Below are positions 6,131-11,317 of a DNA stretch of 14,590 bases, one piece after another. The stretch is from an uncultured Candidatus Saccharibacteria bacterium (lineage in GTDB: Bacteria; Patescibacteriota; Saccharimonadia; Saccharimonadales; Saccharimonadaceae). The position numbers and the translations under genes are program-made. The notes below the pieces were generated by a model that did not search any database, was not told where the DNA came from, and was given only the letters and a program-made list of their open reading frames with translations. The DNA lies in contig CAKUXN010000012.1 of the NCBI GenBank assembly GCA_934700415.1, positions 1 through 14,590 of the forward strand. The letters run 5' to 3'. How positions within the stretch are numbered: the first letter of the stretch is position 1; each line of letters starts with the position of its first letter.

Positions 6131-7388
6131 GGAAGTTTAAGGTTTCTTCCAAAATTAAACGGTTTTTAATATCCATTTTTACATTAGGGTCTTTTAAGCT
6201 TTTAAGCGCATCTGGTGATTTTTTGTAAACATCGCGAAGTTCGGCGATTTTAGCATTTACTACATCATCAGAAACGGTAATTTTTTGCTCAACGGCTAGA
6301 GTCTGAAGGGCCAAAGAGGCTTTGACGCGGTCTTCCGCCACCTTACGAGCTTCTTTATTCCAAGATTCTTCTGTTTCGCCGGCGCGTTTTAAGTAATCCT
6401 CAAAACTCATGCCCTGAGAGGTAGCATTTCTGGTCATATCTTCGCGAATCATTTTTAATTGATCGTCAATTAAAATTTCAGGTGTCGGAATTTTGGATTT
6501 TTCGACTAAAGCTTTAATTAATTCATCCTTGAATTTTTCTTCTTCACGGTGCTCTGTTTGGGTCTTTAAGTTTTTCTCAATATCAGCCTTTAATTCAGCC
6601 AAATTCTTAAATGGACCACATTTCTTAGCAAGTTCGTCGTCAATTTCTGGCAATTTAACTTCATTGATTTGTTTTAATAAGACCTCGAATACGGTTTTAG
6701 CGCCAGCCAAATCTTTTACGCCATAATCTTTTGGAAAAGTTAGGTTTAAATCAAATTTGTCACCAGGCTCGTGCCCGACGATACCATCCTCAAAACCAGG
6801 GATGAAACTATTTGAGCCGAGCGTTAGATGATAATCCTTAGCGGAGCCACCCTGAAAAGCCACACCATCCTTTTTACCTGTAAAATCAATTATTACTTCA
6901 TCGGTTAATTTAGCAGCACGTTTTGCGACCTTTTTCTCAGCAAAAGAATTGGCAATGTTATTCAAAACGTTTTTAATATCCTTATCAGAAATTTTGGTTT
7001 CAGTTTGTTTGATACCTAAGTTTTTATAGTCGCCAAGTTTAATTTCTGGGATAATATCTGCTGCTGCAGTATACTCTAACATTTCGCCAGGAACATATTT
7101 GGTAACATTGACACTAGGCAAAACCAAAGGTGACTTTTCGTTTTCGGAAAAAGCACTAATTACAGTCGAACGCACGGCAATATCGGCCGTTTCGGCATTT
7201 AAGTCATTTTCAGGTATAAAGCGCTTAGCTACATCGGCCGGGACCTTGCCCTTACGGAAGCCTTCCACGTTTACCTCTTTAGCGAGCTTTTCTACCGCTT
7301 TCTCTGCTGCAGTTTTTAAATCTTTTGCATCTAGCGTTACGATAATTTCAACGCGAGAATCAGATAGCTTTTTCAGCTTTGTTTTCAT
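6111..7388 (-). CDS. tig: Trigger factor, ribosome-associated chaperone
   Basis: Binds nascent chains at the ribosomal exit tunnel and has peptidyl-prolyl isomerase activity. 425 residues, full length. The ribosome-docking loop GFRKGKVP is at 43-50 in the N-terminal domain. An FKBP-type isomerase domain spans about 160-245 (DEVIIDFTG, SFIPGFEDGIVGHEPGD, FEVLLKQI). A helical, lysine/glutamate-rich C-terminal chaperone domain follows. GAGGAG lies 5 nt before the ATG. The gene starts 24 nt after the flavoprotein stop and has its own extended -10 there; there is no terminator between tig and rpsL, so some read-through into rpsL-rpsG is likely. Pairing with ribosomal protein genes suits its role at the ribosome. 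Confidence 0.97.
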   Translation of the reverse strand: MKTKLKKLSDSRVEIIVTLDAKDLKTAAEKAVEKLAKEVNVEGFRKGKVPADVAKRFIPENDLNAETADIAVRSTVISAFSENEKSPLVLPSVNVTKYVPGEMLEYTAAADIIPEIKLGDYKNLGIKQTETKISDKDIKNVLNNIANSFAEKKVAKRAAKLTDEVIIDFTGKKDGVAFQGGSAKDYHLTLGSNSFIPGFEDGIVGHEPGDKFDLNLTFPKDYGVKDLAGAKTVFEVLLKQINEVKLPEIDDELAKKCGPFKNLAELKADIEKNLKTQTEHREEEKFKDELIKALVEKSKIPTPEILIDDQLKMIREDMTRNATSQGMSFEDYLKRAGETEESWNKEARKVAEDRVKASLALQTLAVEQKITVSDDVVNAKIAELRDVYKKSPDALKSLKDPNVKMDIKNRLILEETLNFLVKNNK

Positions 7389-7411
7389 AATAACTCCTCT
7401 AATTTAGATAT

Positions 7412-7420
7412 ATTATAGCA
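7412..7420 (-). promoter_or_regulatory. tig promoter, extended -10 TGCTATAAT
   Basis: A perfect TGCTATAAT sits 24 nt before the tig ATG and overlaps the stop codon of the flavoprotein gene. The predicted leader is about 17 nt and contains GAGGAG. No good -35 lies 17 bp upstream, as extended -10 promoters allow. Confidence 0.65.
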
Positions 7421-8999
7421 CAGTTTTGATTGGGCCAGTAGTGCGGAAATGTTTAATTGTGAATTTCGGATCCGTGAAAAGTTTGATATCGGAATTAATT
7501 ATTCCACGCGGGTCGAAAATCTGCTTGATTTCAAGATATAACTCTTTCTCTTTTTCTGGCATGCTCGAGTTGGTTATGATGGATTTAACGCGCCCTTCCG
7601 GTAACCCACCAGTTAGTGATCCACCCTGGCGATTTATGATGAATGTGCATGCCCTTAAGAAGGCTAAAGCTTTTTTGGCAAAATCCTCATCGTCAATCTT
7701 GAATTTAGGTCTAATGTTGTAATTTGACGACGAGTAGGAGCCAAATAGTTTTAGATCCATCTTTAAGCTTTTTTCTACCACCGTTAAATCATCCAAAAAT
7801 TTAACCAAGTTGTCAGGAGGCAAATAGAAATCAATGGCGAGGGGCACTCTTTCTCCGACTCGGACTTGATTTAAGAAGCTGGACAAAGAATTTTCAAATT
7901 CGTCTAGCTGTTCTTTGTTTTTTTCTGACTCTATTATTATTTGGCTGCCCCGAGGCAAAACTTTTTTGATGTCATTTAGCTTTTTGGCACAAGAATTTAT
8001 CTTATGGTCAAACTTCGCAAATACCACAAAACCAGTTTCAGTTTTATCGCTTACAGCGGATAATTTTTTACCAGTATTTTTGGCTGATTTGATAATATCA
8101 ATGTCGTAAAAATCCAACTGGCGAGGTTTTAGTTCATTGGCAAATTCCAAGAACTTTTGCGCCATGCTAAAATCCTTGAATGTTGCTACGGTCCGCACTG
8201 TCTTGTTGCGTAGTGGGACGCCACGTAAAATAACTTCCGTAATTATACCTAAAGTTCCCTGTGCTCCGAAGAAAAGTGGCATTAAATCGAGGGTGCCTCT
8301 ACGAGAAACTTGGGCAATGGTTGGATAGCCAGAGGAACCGTGGTTATTTTGTTTTATTTCTTCAATTAGGCCCTCTTTTGATTTGATTAATTCTGAAATT
8401 TTACGATAAATTTTCGCTTCGGTGGTCTTGTTTTGCATGATTCTTTCAAAGACGCGACTATTTAGACGATTGGTTTGCAAAATATCACCATTCGCAAGCA
8501 CCACTTCAATTCTTTCTACATAATTCATAATACCGCCGTATTTGCCAGAATAAACATCAGATGGACAATTTGAAATTAGTCCACCAATAGTCTCCGTTTC
8601 ATATCCACCAATTGGGATAGTCAAACCATACATCGACAATGCAGTATTAAGTTCTTTGAGCGTGATACCAGCCTGCACTCGCACTAAGCGTTCGCGGCGG
8701 TCAGACTCTAATAAACGATTTAATTTTTCGGTCGAAATTATAATTCCCTCACCAAGATTCGCCCCCATTTCATCAAGCCCAGAGCCCCAAATTGACACCG
8801 GTATCTTGATGTTTTTTAATGCAAGCTGATTGCAAAAACGCATTAATTTACTGACATCATCGGTAGATTCGGGTAAAGCTACGGCCTTTGGTTTGATTTG
8901 TACTACCGACCTATCAAAAGAATAATATTCCAAAATTTCTGGTGAATCAAAAACATTTCCGACAATTAATTCATTCAAATACCTCGCAATTTTACCCAT
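7413..8999 (-). CDS. FAD-linked oxidase of the GlcD / D-lactate dehydrogenase-like (VAO/PCMH) family, metal site lost
   Basis: 528 residues. The N-terminal PCMH-type FAD domain runs from about 30 to 260: the D-R-S-V..P..V..P start, then GSGLDEMGANL, VQAGITLKEL, GGLISNCPS and FGAQGTLGIITEV. The C-terminal FAD-oxidase domain ends with QIFDPRGIINSDIKL, as in the family. Characterised relatives oxidise D-lactate, glycolate or D-2-hydroxyglutarate. Their metal site uses two His of GHxGDGNxH and one of EHG. Here these positions read GSYSSSNYN (420-428) and GGSLTGGLPEG (459-469), so all three His are absent (Ser, Asn and Leu by my alignment). The hydroxyacid specificity of the family cannot be assumed. 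The start fits the family, but no Shine-Dalgarno lies at usable spacing; the promoter suggests a nearly leaderless mRNA. The C-terminal tail of about 20 residues is extra. Confidence 0.85.
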   Translation of the reverse strand: MGKIARYLNELIVGNVFDSPEILEYYSFDRSVVQIKPKAVALPESTDDVSKLMRFCNQLALKNIKIPVSIWGSGLDEMGANLGEGIIISTEKLNRLLESDRRERLVRVQAGITLKELNTALSMYGLTIPIGGYETETIGGLISNCPSDVYSGKYGGIMNYVERIEVVLANGDILQTNRLNSRVFERIMQNKTTEAKIYRKISELIKSKEGLIEEIKQNNHGSSGYPTIAQVSRRGTLDLMPLFFGAQGTLGIITEVILRGVPLRNKTVRTVATFKDFSMAQKFLEFANELKPRQLDFYDIDIIKSAKNTGKKLSAVSDKTETGFVVFAKFDHKINSCAKKLNDIKKVLPRGSQIIIESEKNKEQLDEFENSLSSFLNQVRVGERVPLAIDFYLPPDNLVKFLDDLTVVEKSLKMDLKLFGSYSSSNYNIRPKFKIDDEDFAKKALAFLRACTFIINRQGGSLTGGLPEGRVKSIITNSSMPEKEKELYLEIKQIFDPRGIINSDIKLFTDPKFTIKHFRTTGPIKTVL

Positions 9000-9009
9000 C
9001 CTGGTTATG

Positions 9010-9038
9010 ATTATATATCACAAAATTTGTTTTTGCAA
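9010..9038 (-). promoter_or_regulatory. Flavoprotein promoter TTGCAA-N17-TATAAT, predicted near-leaderless
   Basis: The -35 TTGCAA (9033-9038) and -10 TATAAT (9010-9015) are separated by 17 bp. Transcription should start near 9003, only about 4 nt before the ATG at 8999. The only purine-rich bases before the start (AGG) touch the ATG. Confidence 0.6.
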
Positions 9039-9212
9039 TAAAAAGTCCTCCAAATGGAGGACATTGACGTGTCGTAAATTACGACTTTTGGCCAGAGGCT
9101 TAAGACGGCGAGTCATTAATTCGCCTTCTTTAGTCGCAATCGGATAGACGAATCTTTTCATCCGACCATCATCAGAAACTACAACAATTACGCTTTTTTC
9201 TTTGGTTTTCAT
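9018..9212 (-). CDS. Unrecognised 64-residue basic protein
   Basis: No family recognised. A short hydrophobic beta-like stretch (SVIVVVSDDG) is followed by a strongly basic middle (KRF, TRRLKPLAKSRNLRH) and an acidic-hydrophobic end; about one residue in four is Lys or Arg. No signal peptide or membrane segment. The ATG at 9212 has AAGGGGG 9 nt upstream; the in-frame ATG at 9248 lies nearer the promoter with no ribosome site. The last 20 or so codons run through a canonical intrinsic terminator (9040-9062) and then the flavoprotein promoter, and the stop codon is downstream of the terminator's T-run. Either the hairpin is leaky, or mRNAs lack a stop codon, or the terminator marks the true end and this is not a standard gene. 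It is transcribed divergently from the 105-residue gene. Confidence 0.6.
   Translation of the reverse strand: MKTKEKSVIVVVSDDGRMKRFVYPIATKEGELMTRRLKPLAKSRNLRHVNVLHLEDFLLQKQIL
9040..9062 (-). terminator. Intrinsic terminator inside the 64-residue reading frame
   Basis: On the minus strand GTCCTCC and GGAGGAC form a perfect 7-bp stem with the loop ATTT, followed by TTTTT. It separates the 64-residue gene from the flavoprotein promoter but lies before that gene's stop codon. Confidence 0.75.
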
Positions 9213-9261
9213 AAAGTACAACCCCCTTATATATAGTGTATAGAGCAAGCGCCGCTCTTCA

Positions 9262-9277
9262 CTAGAATATATTCTAG
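9262..9277. repeat. 16-bp perfect palindrome CTAGAATATATTCTAG, candidate operator
   Basis: Every base of the 16 is self-complementary about the centre. The palindrome covers the likely -10 (TAGAAT, 9271-9276) and start point of the minus-strand 64-residue gene, a classic place for a dimeric repressor. It has no T-run or loop suggesting a terminator. I do not recognise it as a named operator. Confidence 0.55.
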
Positions 9278-9279
9278 CA
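9271..9279 (-). promoter_or_regulatory. Extended -10 TGCTAGAAT for the 64-residue gene
   Basis: TGC precedes TAGAAT, one mismatch from TATAAT. The predicted start is near 9264, giving a leader of about 52 nt that contains an AGAGC/GCTCT hairpin and an AAGGGGG ribosome site. No convincing -35. The whole -10 lies in the 16-bp palindrome. Confidence 0.5.
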
Positions 9280-9304
9280 TTTTATCAAAAAAGCAAGGAA
9301 GATA

Positions 9305-9333
9305 TTGACTTTTTTAAGCTTTAGTGCTATAAT
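9305..9333 (+). promoter_or_regulatory. Strong promoter TTGACT-N17-TGCTATAAT for the 105-residue gene
   Basis: The -35 TTGACT (9305-9310) differs from consensus by one base, the spacer is 17 bp, the -10 TATAAT (9328-9333) is perfect, and TGC precedes it. Predicted start near 9340. The leader can form AGCGAC/GTTGCT (loop GCTTTT) and ends in AGGAGGG. Confidence 0.88.
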
Positions 9334-9387
9334 AATAGATAGAGCGACGCTTTTGTTGCTACTATGTACTTTTCTAGGAGGGTGTAA

Positions 9388-9705
9388 ATGGAATCATTCG
9401 CTCGTAAATCCCCACTCGTAGTCGAGTTGTCTGACAAGGGGTATACTCTGAGAGTAGATGCGGACCCGAAGCATTGCCTTAAAGAGGCACCGCATTGGCA
9501 TCTGTATCACGATTGCTTACCGATTGCTCGTATTACAAATTACGGGGTCTGGACTTCGTTCCCAATTGGTATCGACTCTGAGATTCGCCGCGAAGCGGAA
9601 AAACTAACGCAGGAATATATCTGCGAAATCGCATTTGCGTGTGGTCAGAGCACTATCAATGAGCCTTCCATGGTCCGCTGTACCACGATGGCGTCTCACG
9701 CCTAA
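9388..9705 (+). CDS. Unrecognised 105-residue protein, Cys/His containing
   Basis: No family recognised. It looks like a small, soluble alpha/beta protein: an N-terminal strand region (LVVELSDKGYTLRVD), a His/Cys/Trp-rich centre (HCLKEAPHWHLYHDC), then a likely amphipathic helix (EIRREAEKLTQEYICEIA) and a Cys-containing tail. No signal peptide or membrane segment. The start is secure: AGGAGGG lies 6 nt upstream under a near-consensus promoter, and a strong terminator follows the stop at once, so it is a monocistronic, probably highly expressed gene. I count about 157 G or C in 318 bases (49%), against about 41% in sampled stretches of the flavoprotein and 264-residue genes; this may mean recent transfer or selection on expression. 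The HWHLYHDC cluster could bind metal, but that is speculation. Confidence 0.85.
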   Translation: MESFARKSPLVVELSDKGYTLRVDADPKHCLKEAPHWHLYHDCLPIARITNYGVWTSFPIGIDSEIRREAEKLTQEYICEIAFACGQSTINEPSMVRCTTMASHA

Positions 9706-9711
9706 CTCCCC

Positions 9712-9740
9712 AGCCACGGTAAATAACACCGTGGCTTTTT
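9712..9740 (+). terminator. Intrinsic terminator after the 105-residue gene
   Basis: AGCCACGGT and ACCGTGGCT form a perfect 9-bp stem with the loop AAATAAC, followed by a T-run (9736-9740). It starts 6 nt after the stop codon. Confidence 0.93.
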
Positions 9741-9963
9741 CTTGAAAAACTTTTTCAATCATAATAATTATTCTTATGGATAATTATTGCATTAATTATC
9801 GCTAATATCTGGAGGCGCTACCATTGTTAGGGCGCACGCTGTTTTTACAGATGGGCAGCATCATATGCCATTCGTTGATTATCGTATCAAAAACGGCAAG
9901 AAGGAAGTTCAAAGATTACCATAAATTGCAAGTAGACTTTTAAAGTTATGATATATTTATTTT
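9741..9963. other. AT-rich intergenic gap with two inverted repeats and a doubtful short ORF
   Basis: TTGAAAAA-C-TTTTTCAA (9743-9759) and GATAATTA-TTGCAT-TAATTATC (9779-9800) are perfect inverted repeats. After them a well-formed GGAGG (9811-9815) precedes two overlapping short frames with non-ATG starts: TTG at 9824 (39 codons, to 9943) and ATT at 9823 (33 codons, to 9924; hydrophilic, with an internal ATG at 9865). A 9-codon frame from the ATG at 9776 ends just before the GGAGG. I see no convincing promoter, so coding is possible but unproven. Confidence 0.3.
9949..9957 (+). promoter_or_regulatory. Extended -10 TGATATATT placed for a leaderless mRNA
   Basis: TATATT ends 6 nt before the ATG at 9964, so transcription should start at or next to the ATG. 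No Shine-Dalgarno precedes the start, which fits. No good -35 at 17 bp. Confidence 0.5.
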
Positions 9964-10758
9964 ATGACAGGTGAAAAAATATCAAATCAATCTTATAATC
10001 AAGATGCCGACAAATGGGCAAATATGGAAGTCTCAAGCGCTCCATCTCCGGAATTCATTATTAAGCAATTCGCAACCAATGTTCGCGACATTCAGAAAGA
10101 TTTTGCTGGTGCACTTGCTCGCGCTAAAGAAAAAGGCAAAAATACTCTAGACAAAAAAGATTTTGAACTTTGGGAAGGTGATTACAAAGATGCTTGGAAT
10201 GTGATGGAGGAGCGCGAAAGAAGTGCAGGGCTTTATTCTCCAGCCCAAATTGCCGACGTCGAGGAACCAGTTATTGCCTATCTAGTAGATAGTGAACTAC
10301 ATAAAACAATCGAAGCTCAAGCCGGTCACTACTATGATGAAAGAAGTGATGCGCTTCTCGCAGCTATTCGTAAATCTGACGAGCCAGATAAGGAAGCAGA
10401 CCTCGAATACGCTAGAGATTTTCGACGTGCTGTCTTACATCATCTGGATTACAAATATATTGAGGCTAGCGGCGATTGGCGCAAAGACGACGCAGATTAT
10501 TACAATCGCTCTCGTACCAGAGCGCACAATTCAGTTATTGATCATCTTAATGGTCTTAATACTCTTGCGGAAAAATACCAAACTACACGCTTTACTCCAC
10601 GTAATTTTTGGACAAGCGACATCAAAGAACAGACTCCAGCCATGTCTAGTCGTATGCGTTACGACCGCGATATCGTCGAAGAATATTATGCCATCGCTTT
10701 TTCGTACGAAATCAAAGACTATGAGAAGGAGCTAGAGAAAAACCTTAAATTCTATTGA
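9964..10758 (+). CDS. Unrecognised 264-residue soluble, highly charged protein
   Basis: No confident family. Rich in Asp, Glu, Lys, Arg and Tyr, with no Cys, no signal peptide and no membrane segment; probably mostly helical and cytosolic. Residues 1-30 look disordered. Helical stretches follow, and a distinctive motif lies around residues 183-205 (RTRAHNSVIDHLNGLN, then LAEKY). The HN..I..LN.LN spacing reminds me of DUF3232-type proteins, a weak recollection rather than a match. There is no ribosome site before the ATG, and the -10 is 6 nt upstream, so it is probably translated from a leaderless mRNA. The stop codon lies inside the -35 of the next gene's promoter, with no terminator between, so part of its transcript may continue into the 85-residue gene. 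Confidence 0.8.
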   Translation: MTGEKISNQSYNQDADKWANMEVSSAPSPEFIIKQFATNVRDIQKDFAGALARAKEKGKNTLDKKDFELWEGDYKDAWNVMEERERSAGLYSPAQIADVEEPVIAYLVDSELHKTIEAQAGHYYDERSDALLAAIRKSDEPDKEADLEYARDFRRAVLHHLDYKYIEASGDWRKDDADYYNRSRTRAHNSVIDHLNGLNTLAEKYQTTRFTPRNFWTSDIKEQTPAMSSRMRYDRDIVEEYYAIAFSYEIKDYEKELEKNLKFY

Positions 10759-10783
10759 CTTGTTTTAGTTTTTATGCTATAAT
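10755..10783 (+). promoter_or_regulatory. Strong promoter TTGACT-N17-TGCTATAAT for the 85-residue gene
   Basis: The -35 TTGACT (10755-10760) overlaps the preceding stop codon. The spacer is 17 bp and TGC precedes a perfect TATAAT (10778-10783). It has the same hexamers, spacer length and extension as the 9305 promoter. Predicted start near 10790, leader about 39 nt. Confidence 0.88.
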
Positions 10784-10828
10784 GAAGATATATAACGCGC
10801 ATTTTTTCATGTGGTAGGGAGGCAACAA

Positions 10829-11086
10829 ATGAAGTATGCAAAATTATTGACCTTTATTAATAATATGAGGAAAGAAGATTTTTACGACTTGTTCGTAAAA
10901 GGAGTCGGTTCTACTAAACTGTTTTCGCATTTTGTGACCGATCCTAAGTTCACCTCTGAAGTGGACAAAAAACTTTTACGCGATAAATTCATTAACGCTG
11001 GAATACCAGCAGAACTTATTGCGACTGACGACGATCTTTACGCCGCCGCCAAAATTTCCATGGCTCGCGCCGTTGAAGTTCGTTAG
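10829..11086 (+). CDS. Unrecognised 85-residue small helical protein
   Basis: No family recognised. Soluble and mostly helical by composition: an N-terminal segment KYAKLLTFINNMRKEDFYDL, a glycine turn (KGVGSTK), a central charged helix and a C-terminal Ala-rich helix (DDDLYAAAKISMARAVEV). No Cys, signal peptide or membrane segment. The ATG at 10829 has AGGGAGG 7 nt upstream; an upstream in-frame GTG at 10811 would precede the ribosome site and is rejected. It is flanked by a near-consensus promoter and a strong terminator, like the 105-residue gene, which suggests an abundant monocistronic product. Phe/Lys/Asp spacing is reminiscent of small DNA- or protein-binding domains, but I cannot assign a role. 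Confidence 0.8.
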   Translation: MKYAKLLTFINNMRKEDFYDLFVKGVGSTKLFSHFVTDPKFTSEVDKKLLRDKFINAGIPAELIATDDDLYAAAKISMARAVEVR

Positions 11087-11113
11087 ATTTATTTACTTAT
11101 ACTGTCCCCCTTG

Positions 11114-11134
11114 GCCCCCGTACGGGGGCTTTTT
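11114..11134 (+). terminator. Intrinsic terminator after the 85-residue gene
   Basis: GCCCCC-GTAC-GGGGGC is a 16-bp perfect palindrome that folds into a very stable 6-bp GC stem with a GTAC loop. A T-run follows (11130-11134). Confidence 0.93.
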
Positions 11135-11139
11135 CAAAC

Positions 11140-11162
11140 AAAAAACATGCCGTAAGGCATGT
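11140..11162 (-). terminator. Intrinsic terminator of tRNA-Leu
   Basis: ACATGCC (rc of 11156-11162) and GGCATGT form a 7-bp stem with a 4-nt loop, followed on the minus strand by a T-run (rc of 11140-11144). The stem begins on the last base of the encoded CCA end, so it directly abuts the tRNA. Confidence 0.85.
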
Positions 11163-11246
11163 GGTGCCCGAGACAGGACTTGAACCTGCACACCAAATGG
11201 CATATGCTCCTAAGGCATACGTGTATACCAATTTCACCACTCGGGC
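11162..11246 (-). tRNA. tRNA-Leu (anticodon UAG), CCA encoded
   Basis: 85 nt, class II. The acceptor GCCCGAG pairs with CTCGGGC and is followed by A73 and encoded CCA. The D-stem GTG/CAC encloses a loop with GG. The anticodon stem TATGC/GCATA encloses CTTAGGA, giving anticodon UAG for CUN leucine codons. A long variable arm follows, then a T-arm with the loop TTCAAGT. All helices pair. It has its own promoter and terminator. Confidence 0.96.
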
Positions 11247-11255
11247 ATGTAAATA

Positions 11256-11264
11256 ATTATAGCA
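11256..11264 (-). promoter_or_regulatory. tRNA-Leu promoter, extended -10 TGCTATAAT
   Basis: A perfect TGCTATAAT lies 10 bases upstream of the mature tRNA 5' end. The -35 region falls in the T-run of the preceding terminator and is poor (TTTATT at 17 bp). Confidence 0.7.
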
Positions 11265-11274
11265 TATCTAAGAC

Positions 11275-11305
11275 AAAAAATAAATCCAGCTAGGCTGGAT
11301 TTATT
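11275..11305 (-). terminator. Intrinsic terminator of the LPXTG protein gene
   Basis: AATAAATCCAGC (11279-11290) pairs perfectly with GCTGGATTTATT (11294-11305) around a TAG loop; on the minus strand a T-run follows (rc of 11275-11280). It lies 13 nt past the stop and just before the tRNA promoter. Confidence 0.9.
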
Positions 11306-11317
11306 AAAACTATAAAG

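Larger units (their letters stand above)
9248..9351. repeat. Pair of AGCGNCGCT palindromes, one in each divergent leader
   Basis: AGCGCCGCT at 9248-9256 and AGCGACGCT at 9343-9351. Read along each transcript they belong to a shared 12-mer AGAGCGRCGCTT (11 of 12 identical), close to the 5' end of each mRNA. Centres are 95 bp apart, close to nine helical turns. This could be a protein-binding pair or a shared leader-RNA element. Confidence 0.45.

Noticed and set aside
9071..9089. GTCGTAAATTACGAC plus TTTT as a plus-strand terminator
   Set aside because: The usable stem is short and AT-rich, and no plus-strand gene ends there.
9213..9248. Longer start (ATG 9248) for the 64-residue protein
   Set aside because: It falls in the leader with no Shine-Dalgarno, while ATG 9212 has AAGGGGG.
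9776..9805. 9-codon ATG frame before the GGAGG as a leader peptide
   Set aside because: No ribosome site and nothing recognisable in the peptide; it lies largely in an inverted repeat.
10292..10735. 147-residue open frame overlapping the 264-residue gene
   Set aside because: Other frame of the same strand, with no ribosome site at its start and low-complexity Ile/Leu-rich composition; a shadow.
11087..11246. tRNA-Leu as an integration site for the accessory stretch
   Set aside because: No repeat of the tRNA 3' end and no integrase or transposase seen in the window.
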